Positions 51,477 through 60,466 of a stretch of DNA of 64,000 nucleotides are shown in pieces. The notes below the pieces were generated by a model that saw nothing but the letters and a program-made list of their open reading frames with translations, ran no database searches and had not been told where the DNA came from. Each line of letters starts with the position of its first letter. Position 1 is the stretch's first letter. The position numbers and the translations under genes are program-made. This DNA is from SIG672 sp045580325 (GTDB taxonomy: Bacteria; Bacillota; Clostridia; Oscillospirales; CAG-272): contig JAZNNR010000022.1 of NCBI GenBank assembly GCA_045580325.1, positions 68,185-132,184 on the forward strand, read 5' to 3'.

Positions 51477-53353
51477 TGGATAATAATGTGAAGAAAATAA
51501 AAAGAAGTGTTTTTGTAAAACAGAAAAATACAATAATAGCACTTGCAGTAATATTTGCAGTTCTTCTTGCGGCATATCTGTTTATAATAATGCCTCTTAT
51601 GAAAGACGATGCAGAAACAAAAATAACACCTGTTTCTCTTATATGGGAAAACGAGGTAAAGGGTGTAAACAACAGAGTAATGATGTTCGAGCATATAGAG
51701 AGAGCCGATATTGCTGAAATAAAGGTTCATAACCCGAGTCTTGCTACGACACACGGCTCGCAGTACGTTGATTGGTCTATCTACAGAGCCGAAAAGGGAA
51801 GCGAAATAGACGGATATACTATAAAAGAAGATACCCTCTATTTCAGAGGTTATGAATTTGCTCCAATACTCGAGGACGAAACTACAATGACCTCACTTTT
51901 TGCCTCCATTATCAACGATGCGGGATATACTCTTACTCTTTCGCGCGTTACCGACCACGCAACCGACTTTTCAAAATACGGCCTTGACTATGAAAATGAA
52001 GAGGATGCTGTGTACTGCGAAATTACATCGACAAAGGGTGTAAGCTATAAGTTCTATATAGGTGATAAGATTCCTTCGGGTACGGCATACTATGTCAGAG
52101 TTGCAGGAACAGATGTCTGTATGGATAAAAACAGTCAGTTTTACGGTCAGGAGATTGAAAACGATTCGGTATATATTTATGACTGTTCGGGTGTTTTAGT
52201 ATCTCCCACAGACGCTGTTTCGCCCATACTGACATATCCTATGGACTCAAATATTCAGCCCTATTTCGACGCATTTGCAATACTCGAATCTTACGGAAAA
52301 GAGGAATCAGAGTCTAAAACGGTAATTGAATTTTTTGCGGTAAACGAGGAGTATAAGAAAAAGCCTATATCTGCGTTTGCACCGATGGCAATCTACTATT
52401 CTACCGTTCCGAAAGGATATTATTCCTCAAAAGCATTTGAAAATCTTTATAAGAGCTTTAAGGACGGACTTAGCGGAAGCCGTGTTTGTGAGCTTGCTAC
52501 GCTTATGACGTCAGTAGATGAAAAAACAGGCAAGGAAGAGAAGTATTACGGCTTTACCGATGAGATTTTCAGTAAATATTTTTCAGAAGAGCTTACCTAC
52601 TGCATATCTTTTGGCTGGAATGGAGTTCCCAATATCGTTTACGTAAGCCCTATGACAGAGAACCGAACGTACTACGCATATTCTCTCATATTTAACACTA
52701 TATGTGAAGTAAATGCGGATACACTTTCCTTCCTCGAATGGGATAGAACGACCTTTATCGAAAAAGAAATATTCCAGATGAGTATCAAGCAGTGCGACAA
52801 GATAGAAATATCGGGAAAATATTTTGACTATGCACTTGAAGCGGGTAAAGAAGCAGGCGAAAAGTTTATTGAAGCCATCTTTAACGTCAAGACAGGCGAG
52901 GAAAATGCCCTTAAAGTTACCTGTCCAAACGCAAATATCGGAGATATGACCGAGAAAGAATGGGTATCAAATTTCCGTACACTGTACGAGATACTCCTCA
53001 CGCTCGGAGTACGCGATCCGGTTGATGCCGAGTACGCCGCCGAAATAATGAAGGGCGAAAGCTTTGCCGAAATAAAGGTTACGTCTGCCGAACAGACTGT
53101 ATATAAAACGGACGAAGAGGGAAATGAAACTGCCGTTCCCGACTTCACTATCGACAGTATGACAAGAGTGTTCAGATTCTATAAGTACACGTCGGGCAGA
53201 TGTCTTGTTACCATAGAATCGATCGATAGCGAGGGTAGTTCAGAGGGAGAAAACGGATCTTTCTACCTTATGACTTCGAACGTTGAGTTTGTACTTAAAT
53301 CCGTGGATAAGCTTATAAACGGAGAAAGTATCAGCAAATATGAAAGAAACTGA
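51476..53353 (+). CDS. DUF4340-type membrane-anchored protein
   Basis: 625 residues from ATG 51476, chosen for its overlap with the previous stop and for GTAAGGAG upstream. One N-terminal membrane helix (about 17-38), then a long external domain built of repeated DUF4340-like units with strand-turn motifs (LTLSRVTDHATDFSKYGLD; YKFYIGDKIPSGTAYYVRV). DUF4340 proteins are usually encoded next to GldG-type genes, as here. Function unknown. Confidence 0.85.
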   Translation: MDNNVKKIKRSVFVKQKNTIIALAVIFAVLLAAYLFIIMPLMKDDAETKITPVSLIWENEVKGVNNRVMMFEHIERADIAEIKVHNPSLATTHGSQYVDWSIYRAEKGSEIDGYTIKEDTLYFRGYEFAPILEDETTMTSLFASIINDAGYTLTLSRVTDHATDFSKYGLDYENEEDAVYCEITSTKGVSYKFYIGDKIPSGTAYYVRVAGTDVCMDKNSQFYGQEIENDSVYIYDCSGVLVSPTDAVSPILTYPMDSNIQPYFDAFAILESYGKEESESKTVIEFFAVNEEYKKKPISAFAPMAIYYSTVPKGYYSSKAFENLYKSFKDGLSGSRVCELATLMTSVDEKTGKEEKYYGFTDEIFSKYFSEELTYCISFGWNGVPNIVYVSPMTENRTYYAYSLIFNTICEVNADTLSFLEWDRTTFIEKEIFQMSIKQCDKIEISGKYFDYALEAGKEAGEKFIEAIFNVKTGEENALKVTCPNANIGDMTEKEWVSNFRTLYEILLTLGVRDPVDAEYAAEIMKGESFAEIKVTSAEQTVYKTDEEGNETAVPDFTIDSMTRVFRFYKYTSGRCLVTIESIDSEGSSEGENGSFYLMTSNVEFVLKSVDKLINGESISKYERN

Positions 53354-53374
53354 TATGCAAGGAGTGTGATTTTG

Positions 53375-54352
53375 ATGAAAAAAAGAATTTTTGCCGCATT
53401 TCTTTGCGTGCTTATGATTTTTGTATCTTTATTTAATCTGTCTTCTTGCTCTAAAAATAACGAAACGGTTATGACGGTAGGCGATTATAAGGTTTCGTAT
53501 GCAATGCTCAGATATTTTGTAATGAACTATATGAACGGCTACGAAAATATCACGCCCGAAGATTTTGCATCGGACGAGCATCTTCAGGAGCAGCTTTTTA
53601 GTAACGTTATCAGCTCTATATCAGAGCTTGCGACATACTCGCTTCTTGCCGAAAAGCACGACATAAAGCTTACAAAGGACGAGAAAAAAGAGATAAAAAA
53701 TTCAATAAAAGAGCTTAAGAACTCTTACGAAAGCAAAGACGCCTATAAGAAAGATCTTGCAGCCAACTATATGACCGAGGATCTTCTTGAGGAAATATAT
53801 ACTTTGAACACAAAGTGTGATAAGCTTTACGATAAGCTTGCCGATGAATATACGGGTATTTTCAAATCTGACGTCGAAACGATAGATGCAGATATAGAAG
53901 CGGGAAATTTCTTCTCTGCTGAGTATATCGTGCTTTATTATACAGATAAGAATAAGGATCAGCGTAAAGACGAGCTGCAAGTGCTTCTTGACAGGATAAA
54001 GGCAGGGGAGAATATGCACAATATCTCGGACGAGGCGTATAAGACCTATTCCGAGGAGATAGCTTATGAGCTTTACACGATATTTACCTATAAGGAAAAG
54101 ACCGAAATATTCGAGGATACGGTAGTTTCGCTTGACATTGGCTCATACAGCGACGTGGTCGATACGGGAAATTCCTTCATTATCGTTCACAGACTTCCTC
54201 TTGATATGGATTATATTGATAAAAACTATAATACTGTAATTGCAAAGTATCTTTCACGCGAATTTTTCACCTACGTTGAAGAATTTTCCCAAACTCTCGA
54301 AACTAAGTTCAAGGAAAAATATAAGGACATAAAGCTCTGGGAAATGGAGTAA
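53375..54352 (+). CDS. SurA/PrsA-like lipoprotein of the Gld-like island
   Basis: 325 residues from ATG 53375, GGAG 10 bases upstream. Signal peptide with lipobox LSSC. The N-terminal region (TVGDYKVSYAMLRYFVMNYMNGY and long charged helices) resembles the chaperone part of SurA/PrsA-type proteins; the C-terminal half is weakly similar to a parvulin domain but lacks clear catalytic blocks. It may fold the large external domains of its neighbours. Last gene before a strong terminator. Confidence 0.82.
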   Translation: MKKRIFAAFLCVLMIFVSLFNLSSCSKNNETVMTVGDYKVSYAMLRYFVMNYMNGYENITPEDFASDEHLQEQLFSNVISSISELATYSLLAEKHDIKLTKDEKKEIKNSIKELKNSYESKDAYKKDLAANYMTEDLLEEIYTLNTKCDKLYDKLADEYTGIFKSDVETIDADIEAGNFFSAEYIVLYYTDKNKDQRKDELQVLLDRIKAGENMHNISDEAYKTYSEEIAYELYTIFTYKEKTEIFEDTVVSLDIGSYSDVVDTGNSFIIVHRLPLDMDYIDKNYNTVIAKYLSREFFTYVEEFSQTLETKFKEKYKDIKLWEME

Positions 54353-54369
54353 AAACAATAAAAAATAAA

Positions 54370-54407
54370 GTCAGTACGAACTTTTAAAGTTTGTACTGAT
54401 TTTTTTA
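54370..54407 (+). terminator. Terminator between the Gld-like island and spoIIIA
   Basis: TCAGTACGAACTT pairs with AAGTTTGTACTGA around a short loop, followed by seven T. It separates the two operons. Confidence 0.9.
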
Positions 54408-54416
54408 TTTTTCTCG

Positions 54417-54445
54417 GAATACTTTGAGGGCATGTCTAGTATAAT
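54417..54445 (+). promoter_or_regulatory. Candidate sigma-E promoter of spoIIIA
   Basis: GAATACT and AGTATAAT with 14 bases between fit the sporulation sigma-E spacing; the -35 matches 6 of 7 positions, the -10 about 5 of 8. No sigma-A pair with proper spacing is present. Confidence 0.5.
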
Positions 54446-54480
54446 GTAGCATAGACAAGTTGTTTGAAAGGACAAAGTGT

Positions 54481-55371
54481 ATGCAAAAGGAGCTTGAAAT
54501 TTTACTAAACAAGCTGCCATCAGGAATATCCGACTGTATAAGAGGCAGCGGGGCTTATAAGATAGGTAGCGGAATAAATGAAATAAGGATACGTGCCGAC
54601 CGACATCTATCTTTGACGTATAGAGGAAAAAACATCACACTTGGGTATCTTGTGTCGGGAGAAACTCTTGACGACTGCGTAATGAGTCTGTGCAAAAATT
54701 CACTTTACAGCTATATGGAAGCAATTAAAGAAGGATATATTCCGTTTGGGAATTCGATTCGCGTAGGTGTGTGCGGAGAGGCTGTGTGCGAGGGAAATAA
54801 AATAGTGAATATACATAGTATAAGGTCCTTGAATATACGTATTCCGTCGTCGGTGTATGGAGTCGGACGCACTCTTTACAATAAGCTTTATGAAGGAAGA
54901 TTTACCGATAGCGTAGTAATATTTTCGCCGCCCGGTGTGGGGAAAACGACACTGCTTAGGGAGCTTTCTCTCCTGCTTTCAAAAGGCAGTCCGCCCAAAA
55001 GAGTCGCCCTCATAGATTCAAGGTACGAGCTTTGCGACAGCCTGCTTATGAAAGAGGAAAATATCGACGTTTACAGCGGATATCCAAAAGCAAAGGGCAT
55101 AGAGCTTGCAACGAGAACTATGTCGCCCGAGTATATAATCTGCGACGAGATAGGCAGGGAAGAAGCCGAGACTATCCTTTCGGTGCAGAGCGGAGGAGTG
55201 CCGCTTGTAGTGGGCGCGCACGCATCATCGGTAGAGAGGCTGATAAACTCGGGAGCCTTTGAAAAGCTCCATAAGGCAGGGATATTTGACCTCTACGTTA
55301 AGATAAATATTGCGGCAAACGGGGAAAGAAAGCTCGAAATAATTTCCCGAAGCGACATACTTTCACACTGA
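54481..55371 (+). CDS. spoIIIAA: Stage III sporulation protein AA (ATPase)
   Basis: 296 residues from ATG 54481. Walker A at 150-157 (PPGVGKTT), RVALIDSRYELCD, YIICDEIGREEAE and VPLVVGAHASS are the secretion-ATPase-like blocks of SpoIIIAA. It powers the mother-cell side of the A-Q feeding-tube channel needed for late forespore gene expression. First of eight complete spoIIIA genes. Confidence 0.95.
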   Translation: MQKELEILLNKLPSGISDCIRGSGAYKIGSGINEIRIRADRHLSLTYRGKNITLGYLVSGETLDDCVMSLCKNSLYSYMEAIKEGYIPFGNSIRVGVCGEAVCEGNKIVNIHSIRSLNIRIPSSVYGVGRTLYNKLYEGRFTDSVVIFSPPGVGKTTLLRELSLLLSKGSPPKRVALIDSRYELCDSLLMKEENIDVYSGYPKAKGIELATRTMSPEYIICDEIGREEAETILSVQSGGVPLVVGAHASSVERLINSGAFEKLHKAGIFDLYVKINIAANGERKLEIISRSDILSH

Positions 55372-55372
55372 T

Positions 55373-55858
55373 ATGAATATTAAATATATAGGACTGTTTT
55401 TGATATTTATTGTGTGCACCCTTTTCGGAAATGGACTTGCCCTGTCTGAAAAAAAGAGAATAGAGAGAAGTGAGGCGCTGTGCGCTCTTATTGCACACAT
55501 AAACCGCGAGATAGAGTGCTTCAGAACTCCGCTTGAAAATATATATTCCTCGTTTTCGAGTGAAGTACTTGAGAAAAACGGCTTTCTTCAAAAAGTACGC
55601 TTGTCGGGACTTAAAAGCGCACTTGAAAACGAAAGACATATCTTTTGTTTTAGTGAACAATCATTTGGTTCACTTGTTAATTTCTCCGAGTTTTTGGGGA
55701 AAAGTGAATATGGGGACCAAACGGCGCGCTGTAAATATATTCTGTCTGTACTTGACGAGGACCTCAAAAAAAGCATAGAAGCTTACCCGAAAAACAGAAA
55801 AATGTATTCTTCACTCGGTGTACTTGCAGGAATTATGATAGTTATACTTCTTTTATAA
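55373..55858 (+). CDS. spoIIIAB: Stage III sporulation protein AB
   Basis: 161 residues, N-terminal helix, a helical middle (LIAHINREIECFRTPLENIY) and a C-terminal membrane helix, as in SpoIIIAB, which resembles GspF. Starts one base after the AA stop, so the two are translationally coupled. Confidence 0.93.
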   Translation: MNIKYIGLFLIFIVCTLFGNGLALSEKKRIERSEALCALIAHINREIECFRTPLENIYSSFSSEVLEKNGFLQKVRLSGLKSALENERHIFCFSEQSFGSLVNFSEFLGKSEYGDQTARCKYILSVLDEDLKKSIEAYPKNRKMYSSLGVLAGIMIVILLL

Positions 55859-55896
55859 TTTTATAAGAAGGTAAGGGATATGAAAGGAAAAATAAA

Positions 55897-56091
55897 ATGG
55901 ATACGACACTTATTTTTAAAGTAGTAGGTATAGGACTTCTTGTAAGCGTTTCCTGTCAGATACTTAATAAATCGGGACGTGATGAACAAGCTATGCTCGT
56001 AACTCTGTCGGGCGTTGTAATCGTGCTTCTTATGATGGTAAACGAGATCTCCGACCTGCTTACAAGGATCCGCGAACTCTTCGGACTATGA
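55897..56091 (+). CDS. spoIIIAC: Stage III sporulation protein AC
   Basis: 64 residues, two membrane helices, with the conserved GIGLLVSVSCQILNKSGRDEQA. One of the small channel subunits. Its end overlaps spoIIIAD by four bases (ATGA). Confidence 0.95.
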   Translation: MDTTLIFKVVGIGLLVSVSCQILNKSGRDEQAMLVTLSGVVIVLLMMVNEISDLLTRIRELFGL

Positions 56092-56474
56092 GCATGTTTT
56101 CTATATGCTGTTTTGCGGTAGCATCTGTTGTTCTTGTGCTCCTTGTGAAACAGCTGAAAAACGAGATTGCGATGCCAATATCGGTTTTTGTAACCGTTTC
56201 GCTTTCACTTGTGTGTGTTTCGCTTATTGAACCGATAAGCGATTATATAAATGAAATATCAGACTCGTCAGATTACGGACCGTATGTAAAAGTAATGATG
56301 AAATCATTCGGTATAGCCCTCGTTTCATCGGGAAGTGCGGATATATGCAGGGACTGCGGAGAAAATGCGGTGGCATCTAAAGTGGAGCTTGTCGGTAAAT
56401 GCGCGATAATGCTTACATCGCTCCCCTTAATACGCTCTCTTCTTACGCTTGCAGAGGATATAATGTATGCTTAG
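56088..56474 (+). CDS. spoIIIAD: Stage III sporulation protein AD
   Basis: 128 residues, three to four membrane helices. The SpoIIIAD pattern is clear in KSFGIALVSSGSADICRDCGENAVASKVELVGK. Overlaps AC by four and AE by eight bases. Confidence 0.95.
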   Translation: MSMFSICCFAVASVVLVLLVKQLKNEIAMPISVFVTVSLSLVCVSLIEPISDYINEISDSSDYGPYVKVMMKSFGIALVSSGSADICRDCGENAVASKVELVGKCAIMLTSLPLIRSLLTLAEDIMYA

Positions 56475-57621
56475 ATCAAAGAAGAAATATCTCTGTATTC
56501 TTATCGCGGTTATCATACTTTGTGTAATACCGCAAAACGCTGTTTTCGCCGAGGAAAATGACACCGAGCTGTATGACAGTAAAGAAGAATTTAAGGATTT
56601 TATCGAAAATCTCCCCGACGATATAAAAGATCTGCTTCCCGAGGGTACTTATGAATCTCTTGATTCTCCCGAAAAGCTTGTAGAGCTTTTCAAGGTTGAA
56701 TACGTAATAAATATCTCAAAAGGGCTGTTGCGAAGCGCGCTCTCCTCTTCGCTTAAAGCGTTTGCGTTTGTAGCGTCGATAACTCTCATAATGGCGGTGC
56801 TTTCCGCTGTAGGAAAAGCCTTTTCTGCCGACGGAGCGGGGATAAAGGTGTGGAATCTGGCTGGAACACTTTGCATAGGAGCTTCAGTTTACGCGCTCGT
56901 TTGGTCGCATATCGACAGCGTGATGGAATTTAGCGAAAATATAGGAGCTTTTATAAAATCGCTTGGAGTGGTTATAGGAGGATTATATCTCAGCGCGGGT
57001 GAGGTTGGAAGTGCAGGGGTACATAGTACGTGGGTATTCTCAATAACTGCTGTTACCGAGGAGCTCTGCCGTAGCGTGCTGCTTCCGATAATGCAAATAT
57101 CCTTTTCGGCAACACTCTCATCGGGGATAATGTCGGGAGTAAATATAAGCCGCTTTGTTCAGATGATAAGAAATATTTTCACTTCTGTGCTCATCTTTTT
57201 TATGACGGTGATCTCGGTGATTTTTTCCTTTCAGACAGTTATAGCGCATTCCTCGGACACCCTCAAAATGAGGGGTGTAAGATATGCCATAACTCACTCT
57301 GTACCGATAATAGGAGGACTTGTGGGAGAGAGCGCACGTACACTTGCAACGTCCTTCACTCTTATGAAAAATTCGATAGGACTCTTTGCAGTAGTTATAA
57401 TAATCATTATATCTCTCTATCCGCTTATAACGCTTACAGCGTCAAAATATGCGCTTCAGCTTGCCTCGGCGTTTTCTTCTCTTATACTTGAAGATAGAGA
57501 TAATATTTTTCTTGACGAGGCTGTAAGAATGCTGAATTTTCTTATAGCAATAGTGATTATGATAGGCATCACTTTTATGTTTTGTATATCGCTCTTTGCA
57601 CTTTTACCGACGGGAAATTGA
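56467..57621 (+). CDS. spoIIIAE: Stage III sporulation protein AE
   Basis: 384 residues. Signal peptide ending NAVFAEE, an external N-terminal part and about eight membrane helices; MGRS-free but with the conserved GGLVGESARTLATSFTLMKNSIG. SpoIIIAE is the large polytopic part of the channel. Overlaps AD. Confidence 0.95.
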   Translation: MLRSKKKYLCILIAVIILCVIPQNAVFAEENDTELYDSKEEFKDFIENLPDDIKDLLPEGTYESLDSPEKLVELFKVEYVINISKGLLRSALSSSLKAFAFVASITLIMAVLSAVGKAFSADGAGIKVWNLAGTLCIGASVYALVWSHIDSVMEFSENIGAFIKSLGVVIGGLYLSAGEVGSAGVHSTWVFSITAVTEELCRSVLLPIMQISFSATLSSGIMSGVNISRFVQMIRNIFTSVLIFFMTVISVIFSFQTVIAHSSDTLKMRGVRYAITHSVPIIGGLVGESARTLATSFTLMKNSIGLFAVVIIIIISLYPLITLTASKYALQLASAFSSLILEDRDNIFLDEAVRMLNFLIAIVIMIGITFMFCISLFALLPTGN

Positions 57622-57643
57622 CTCAAAAAGGGGGAATCACGCT

Positions 57644-58147
57644 TTGGAGGCGATAAAGGGATACGTAATGTGTGCGCTTATAGCGTCGGTGATCTCGGGA
57701 ATACTGAAAAATCTCTCATCTGAAATGCGTAGCTTTGATAAATATATTACCTTTGTGTCTTCGCTCGTAGTTATCATAATGCTTGCAACACCCTTTGTTT
57801 CGATAGCTTTTGAGGTGGATAAATCACTTGACGGGAATTATTTTTCGCCAAACGAAGAAGAAAATGATAAAGATACCGAGGATAGTGAGCTTTACGATAA
57901 AACACTTACACAATACTATGCAAAAGCGGTGGAAAATTCGGTTTCGTCTATACTTTCGAGCAAATTTTCGCTTGATAACGAGGATTTTAAGGTAAAAGCC
58001 ACTCTTGAAAAGGATAAGAGCGGAAATCTTACTATAAAAGAAGTCATAATTTTCTTGTATGACGATATAAATATCGACGAAATAGAATATTATACCGAAA
58101 AAATACTTTGTCTGAAAACAGAAATTAGGAGGTCGGAAAAACAGTGA
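57644..58147 (+). CDS. spoIIIAF: Stage III sporulation protein AF
   Basis: 167 residues from TTG 57644, chosen because AAGGGGG lies 9 bases upstream and because SpoIIIAF proteins begin with a short lead and then a membrane helix; an upstream frame overlaps AE without a ribosome site. Two N-terminal membrane helices, then a ring-forming-type external domain (AVENSVSSILSSKFSL; VKATLEKDKSGN). Overlaps AG by four bases (GTGA). Confidence 0.9.
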   Translation: MEAIKGYVMCALIASVISGILKNLSSEMRSFDKYITFVSSLVVIIMLATPFVSIAFEVDKSLDGNYFSPNEEENDKDTEDSELYDKTLTQYYAKAVENSVSSILSSKFSLDNEDFKVKATLEKDKSGNLTIKEVIIFLYDDINIDEIEYYTEKILCLKTEIRRSEKQ

Positions 58148-58635
58148 AGCTTGAATTTTTTGCAAAGCTTAAAGAAATAAAGGGCTTTTGGCTTCTGCTT
58201 GGACTACTTGCGCTCGGCGCAGTTATGATACTTGCGGGAAGCTTTCTTTCAAAAGATAAAAATATCCAAAAGAGCGAAAGTACGGGAAGTTTCTCGTATA
58301 GCGAATATGAAAAAGAGGTAGAAGAGAGAATATCAAAAATAGTTTCGGAAATAGGGGGAATATCGGATGTCAGCGTTATGGTAACCCTCGAAAGCACGGT
58401 CAGCTATTCTTATGCGGAGAACAGTAATGATAAAAACAGCGAGTACGTTACGATACGCGATAAGGACGGAAACGAAAGCGGTGTGCTTATCTCTGAAAAC
58501 GCGCCGGGGATAAGAGGAGTGGCGGTCGTGTGTAACGGGGGAGATATTCCCGAAAAGAAGCTTGAAATAATAAAAATGGTAAGTGCACTACTCGGGCTTC
58601 CGCAAAACAGAGTGTACGTCGGAGGAAGATTTTAA
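58144..58635 (+). CDS. spoIIIAG: Stage III sporulation protein AG
   Basis: 163 residues from GTG 58144. One N-terminal membrane helix and an EscJ/PrgK-like ring domain (EVEERISKIVSEIGGISDVSVMVTLEST, GVAVVCNGGD, IKMVSALLGLPQNRVYV). SpoIIIAG forms a large ring in the intermembrane space. Confidence 0.95.
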   Translation: MKLEFFAKLKEIKGFWLLLGLLALGAVMILAGSFLSKDKNIQKSESTGSFSYSEYEKEVEERISKIVSEIGGISDVSVMVTLESTVSYSYAENSNDKNSEYVTIRDKDGNESGVLISENAPGIRGVAVVCNGGDIPEKKLEIIKMVSALLGLPQNRVYVGGRF

Positions 58636-58725
58636 CAGATTTTTATAAAATCTATCTCATATCGGGAATATTTACCGAAGCATTTGAATAAATAATAACA
58701 AAACAAAAAATTTCGGGAGGAAATT

Positions 58726-59340
58726 ATGAAAATTATAAAAACAGAAAAGCCGGAAAATACAGAGGTAAGTGAGTACACAGCGTGGAATAAGATAAAGACC
58801 GTGCTTACAAAGAATATGAAGCGTAATATCGCAATACTCGGCACGCTCGTTCTTATCGCAGGCGCTGTATATCTTAACTGGATCCTTTTTGCAGGTACAG
58901 ATGATTATAGTCCGAATGACTACGTATCGGGCGGAGAAGCAGGAAATAACGGCGAAAAACCAAATAACGACGCGTCGGCAGACGGTTCTGACAGCTATTT
59001 CGCACTTGCCCTTATCGACAGAAGCGAAGCGCGCGCAGAGGCACTTGAAGTACTTTCAAAGATAACGACAAGTGAAGAAGCAAACGATGAAGCAAAGCAG
59101 AACGCATACGCCGAAATGGCGAAGATCGCTGAAGAAATCGAATGTGAATCTAATATCGAAACGCTTATCAAGGCAAAGGGTTTTGAGGAGTGCGTTGTCG
59201 TTATCGGAAATGGGAAGGCAAACGTTATAGTTTCGGGCGAAAATCTTCTCGCATCCGAGGTGGCACAGATAAAAGAGATCGTATATACACAGGCAAGTAT
59301 CACTCCTGAAAATATCACAATAATAGAAAAAGCGGTATAA
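58726..59340 (+). CDS. spoIIIAH: Stage III sporulation protein AH
   Basis: 204 residues. Basic N-terminus, one membrane helix (about 44-66) and a C-terminal ring-building domain (EEIECESNIETLIKAKGFEECVVVIGNGKANVIV). SpoIIIAH joins forespore SpoIIQ to form the channel. SpoIIQ itself is not in the window. GGGAGG ribosome site after a 90-base gap. Confidence 0.95.
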   Translation: MKIIKTEKPENTEVSEYTAWNKIKTVLTKNMKRNIAILGTLVLIAGAVYLNWILFAGTDDYSPNDYVSGGEAGNNGEKPNNDASADGSDSYFALALIDRSEARAEALEVLSKITTSEEANDEAKQNAYAEMAKIAEEIECESNIETLIKAKGFEECVVVIGNGKANVIVSGENLLASEVAQIKEIVYTQASITPENITIIEKAV

Positions 59341-59353
59341 ATTTATACATAAG

Positions 59354-59385
59354 AAAACAGGATACCCGAGCGGTATCCTGTTTTA
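59354..59385. terminator. Terminator of the spoIIIA operon
   Basis: AAAACAGGATACC and GGTATCCTGTTTT, 13-bp perfect stem with a 5-base loop; also ends the convergent kinase gene. Confidence 0.94.
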
Positions 59386-59388
59386 ATA

Positions 59389-60261
59389 TTATTTGGTTAC
59401 AACCGTAATAGCCTTGTGTGCAACCGAAATTTCGGCATCTTGGCAGTCAACTATTTCGCCGTCAGCACATAGCTGTATAACGTTTTTTAGCTTCACAGCC
59501 TTGCAGCGTTTGTAAATGAGTATGGATTTGTATTTCGGATCGATACTTCCGTCGGGCAGAATATGTAAGCCTTTTTTGTATCCGCCGATAAACTTTGCAA
59601 AACGAAGCCTTGATATTTTTCGCACAAGCATTACGTCGAGTATTCCGTCGTCAAGCTCGGCATTCGGCGCACAGCAAAATCCGCCGCCGTAATAACGACC
59701 GTTGGCGATAACACAAAGAAGATACTCGCCTTTTTCACATTCAACGCTTCCGTCCTCAAGTGTAAATTCAATATCAAATTTCTTGCCAAGCTTATGAAAA
59801 ACGGTCGCTAGGACACCGATAGCGTAGGCGATGCTTCCGCGCACGAGCTTTAATTTTTTTAGCTTTTCGGTTACCCTTACAACGTCGCAGTCGAAACCGA
59901 TGTTTATTATATTTGCGCTGTATTTATCGTTGAATTTTATAAGGTCTATCTTTTTTCGTACTCCCGATTCGGCAGGTAGGGACTTTACAAAATCGTTACC
60001 TGTACCGAAGGGAACGACAGTAAGCTCGGCGCTCTCTGACGCGCCCGAGTTCATTATCGCATTGACCGCTTCATATACGCTCCCGTCGCCGCCGTAAACT
60101 ATAACGCGAGTGTCGGGGTTCTCTTTGCATACCTCTTTGATCTTCGCGATCGCGTCCCCCGCGCCTTTGGAACGGTAGTAATTTCTTTCGTCAATTTCAA
60201 ACGGAGTCTTTTTGGCAGAATTGATTATCGTAAAATCTTTCATAAGAGCCTCTGTGTCCAT
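59389..60261 (-). CDS. Diacylglycerol/lipid kinase-family protein (DgkB/YegS-like)
   Basis: 290 residues. YGGDGSVYE is the nucleotide loop and PFGTGNDF the lipid-kinase motif; GRYYGGGFCCAPNAELDDGILDVML and DGE near the end complete the family pattern. The N-terminal block usually reading NPxxG is here TIINSAKK, so the start of the domain has diverged. It may act on a lipid other than diacylglycerol. Stands alone on the - strand. Confidence 0.88.
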   Translation of the reverse strand: MDTEALMKDFTIINSAKKTPFEIDERNYYRSKGAGDAIAKIKEVCKENPDTRVIVYGGDGSVYEAVNAIMNSGASESAELTVVPFGTGNDFVKSLPAESGVRKKIDLIKFNDKYSANIINIGFDCDVVRVTEKLKKLKLVRGSIAYAIGVLATVFHKLGKKFDIEFTLEDGSVECEKGEYLLCVIANGRYYGGGFCCAPNAELDDGILDVMLVRKISRLRFAKFIGGYKKGLHILPDGSIDPKYKSILIYKRCKAVKLKNVIQLCADGEIVDCQDAEISVAHKAITVVTK

Positions 60262-60373
60262 AAAATAATTATGAATATTATAGCATATTGATGTTAATTT
60301 GTCAAATAAAGCGGGGGTAAAAAAAGTGTTTTTTGTAAAAAAAACAAAATAATTGATTTATTTTGGTTTAGCC

Positions 60374-60402
60374 TTGACAAAAAGGGTGTTTATGGTTATA
60401 AT
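60374..60402 (+). promoter_or_regulatory. Consensus sigma-A promoter of guaB
   Basis: TTGACA, 17-base spacer, TATAAT. It excludes an upstream in-frame start that lies before it. Confidence 0.9.
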
Positions 60403-60466
60403 TATACTAATTATTGATGTTGTTCTTATACTGAAAATTACTATGCAGAGAAAGGATTACTTAAAT

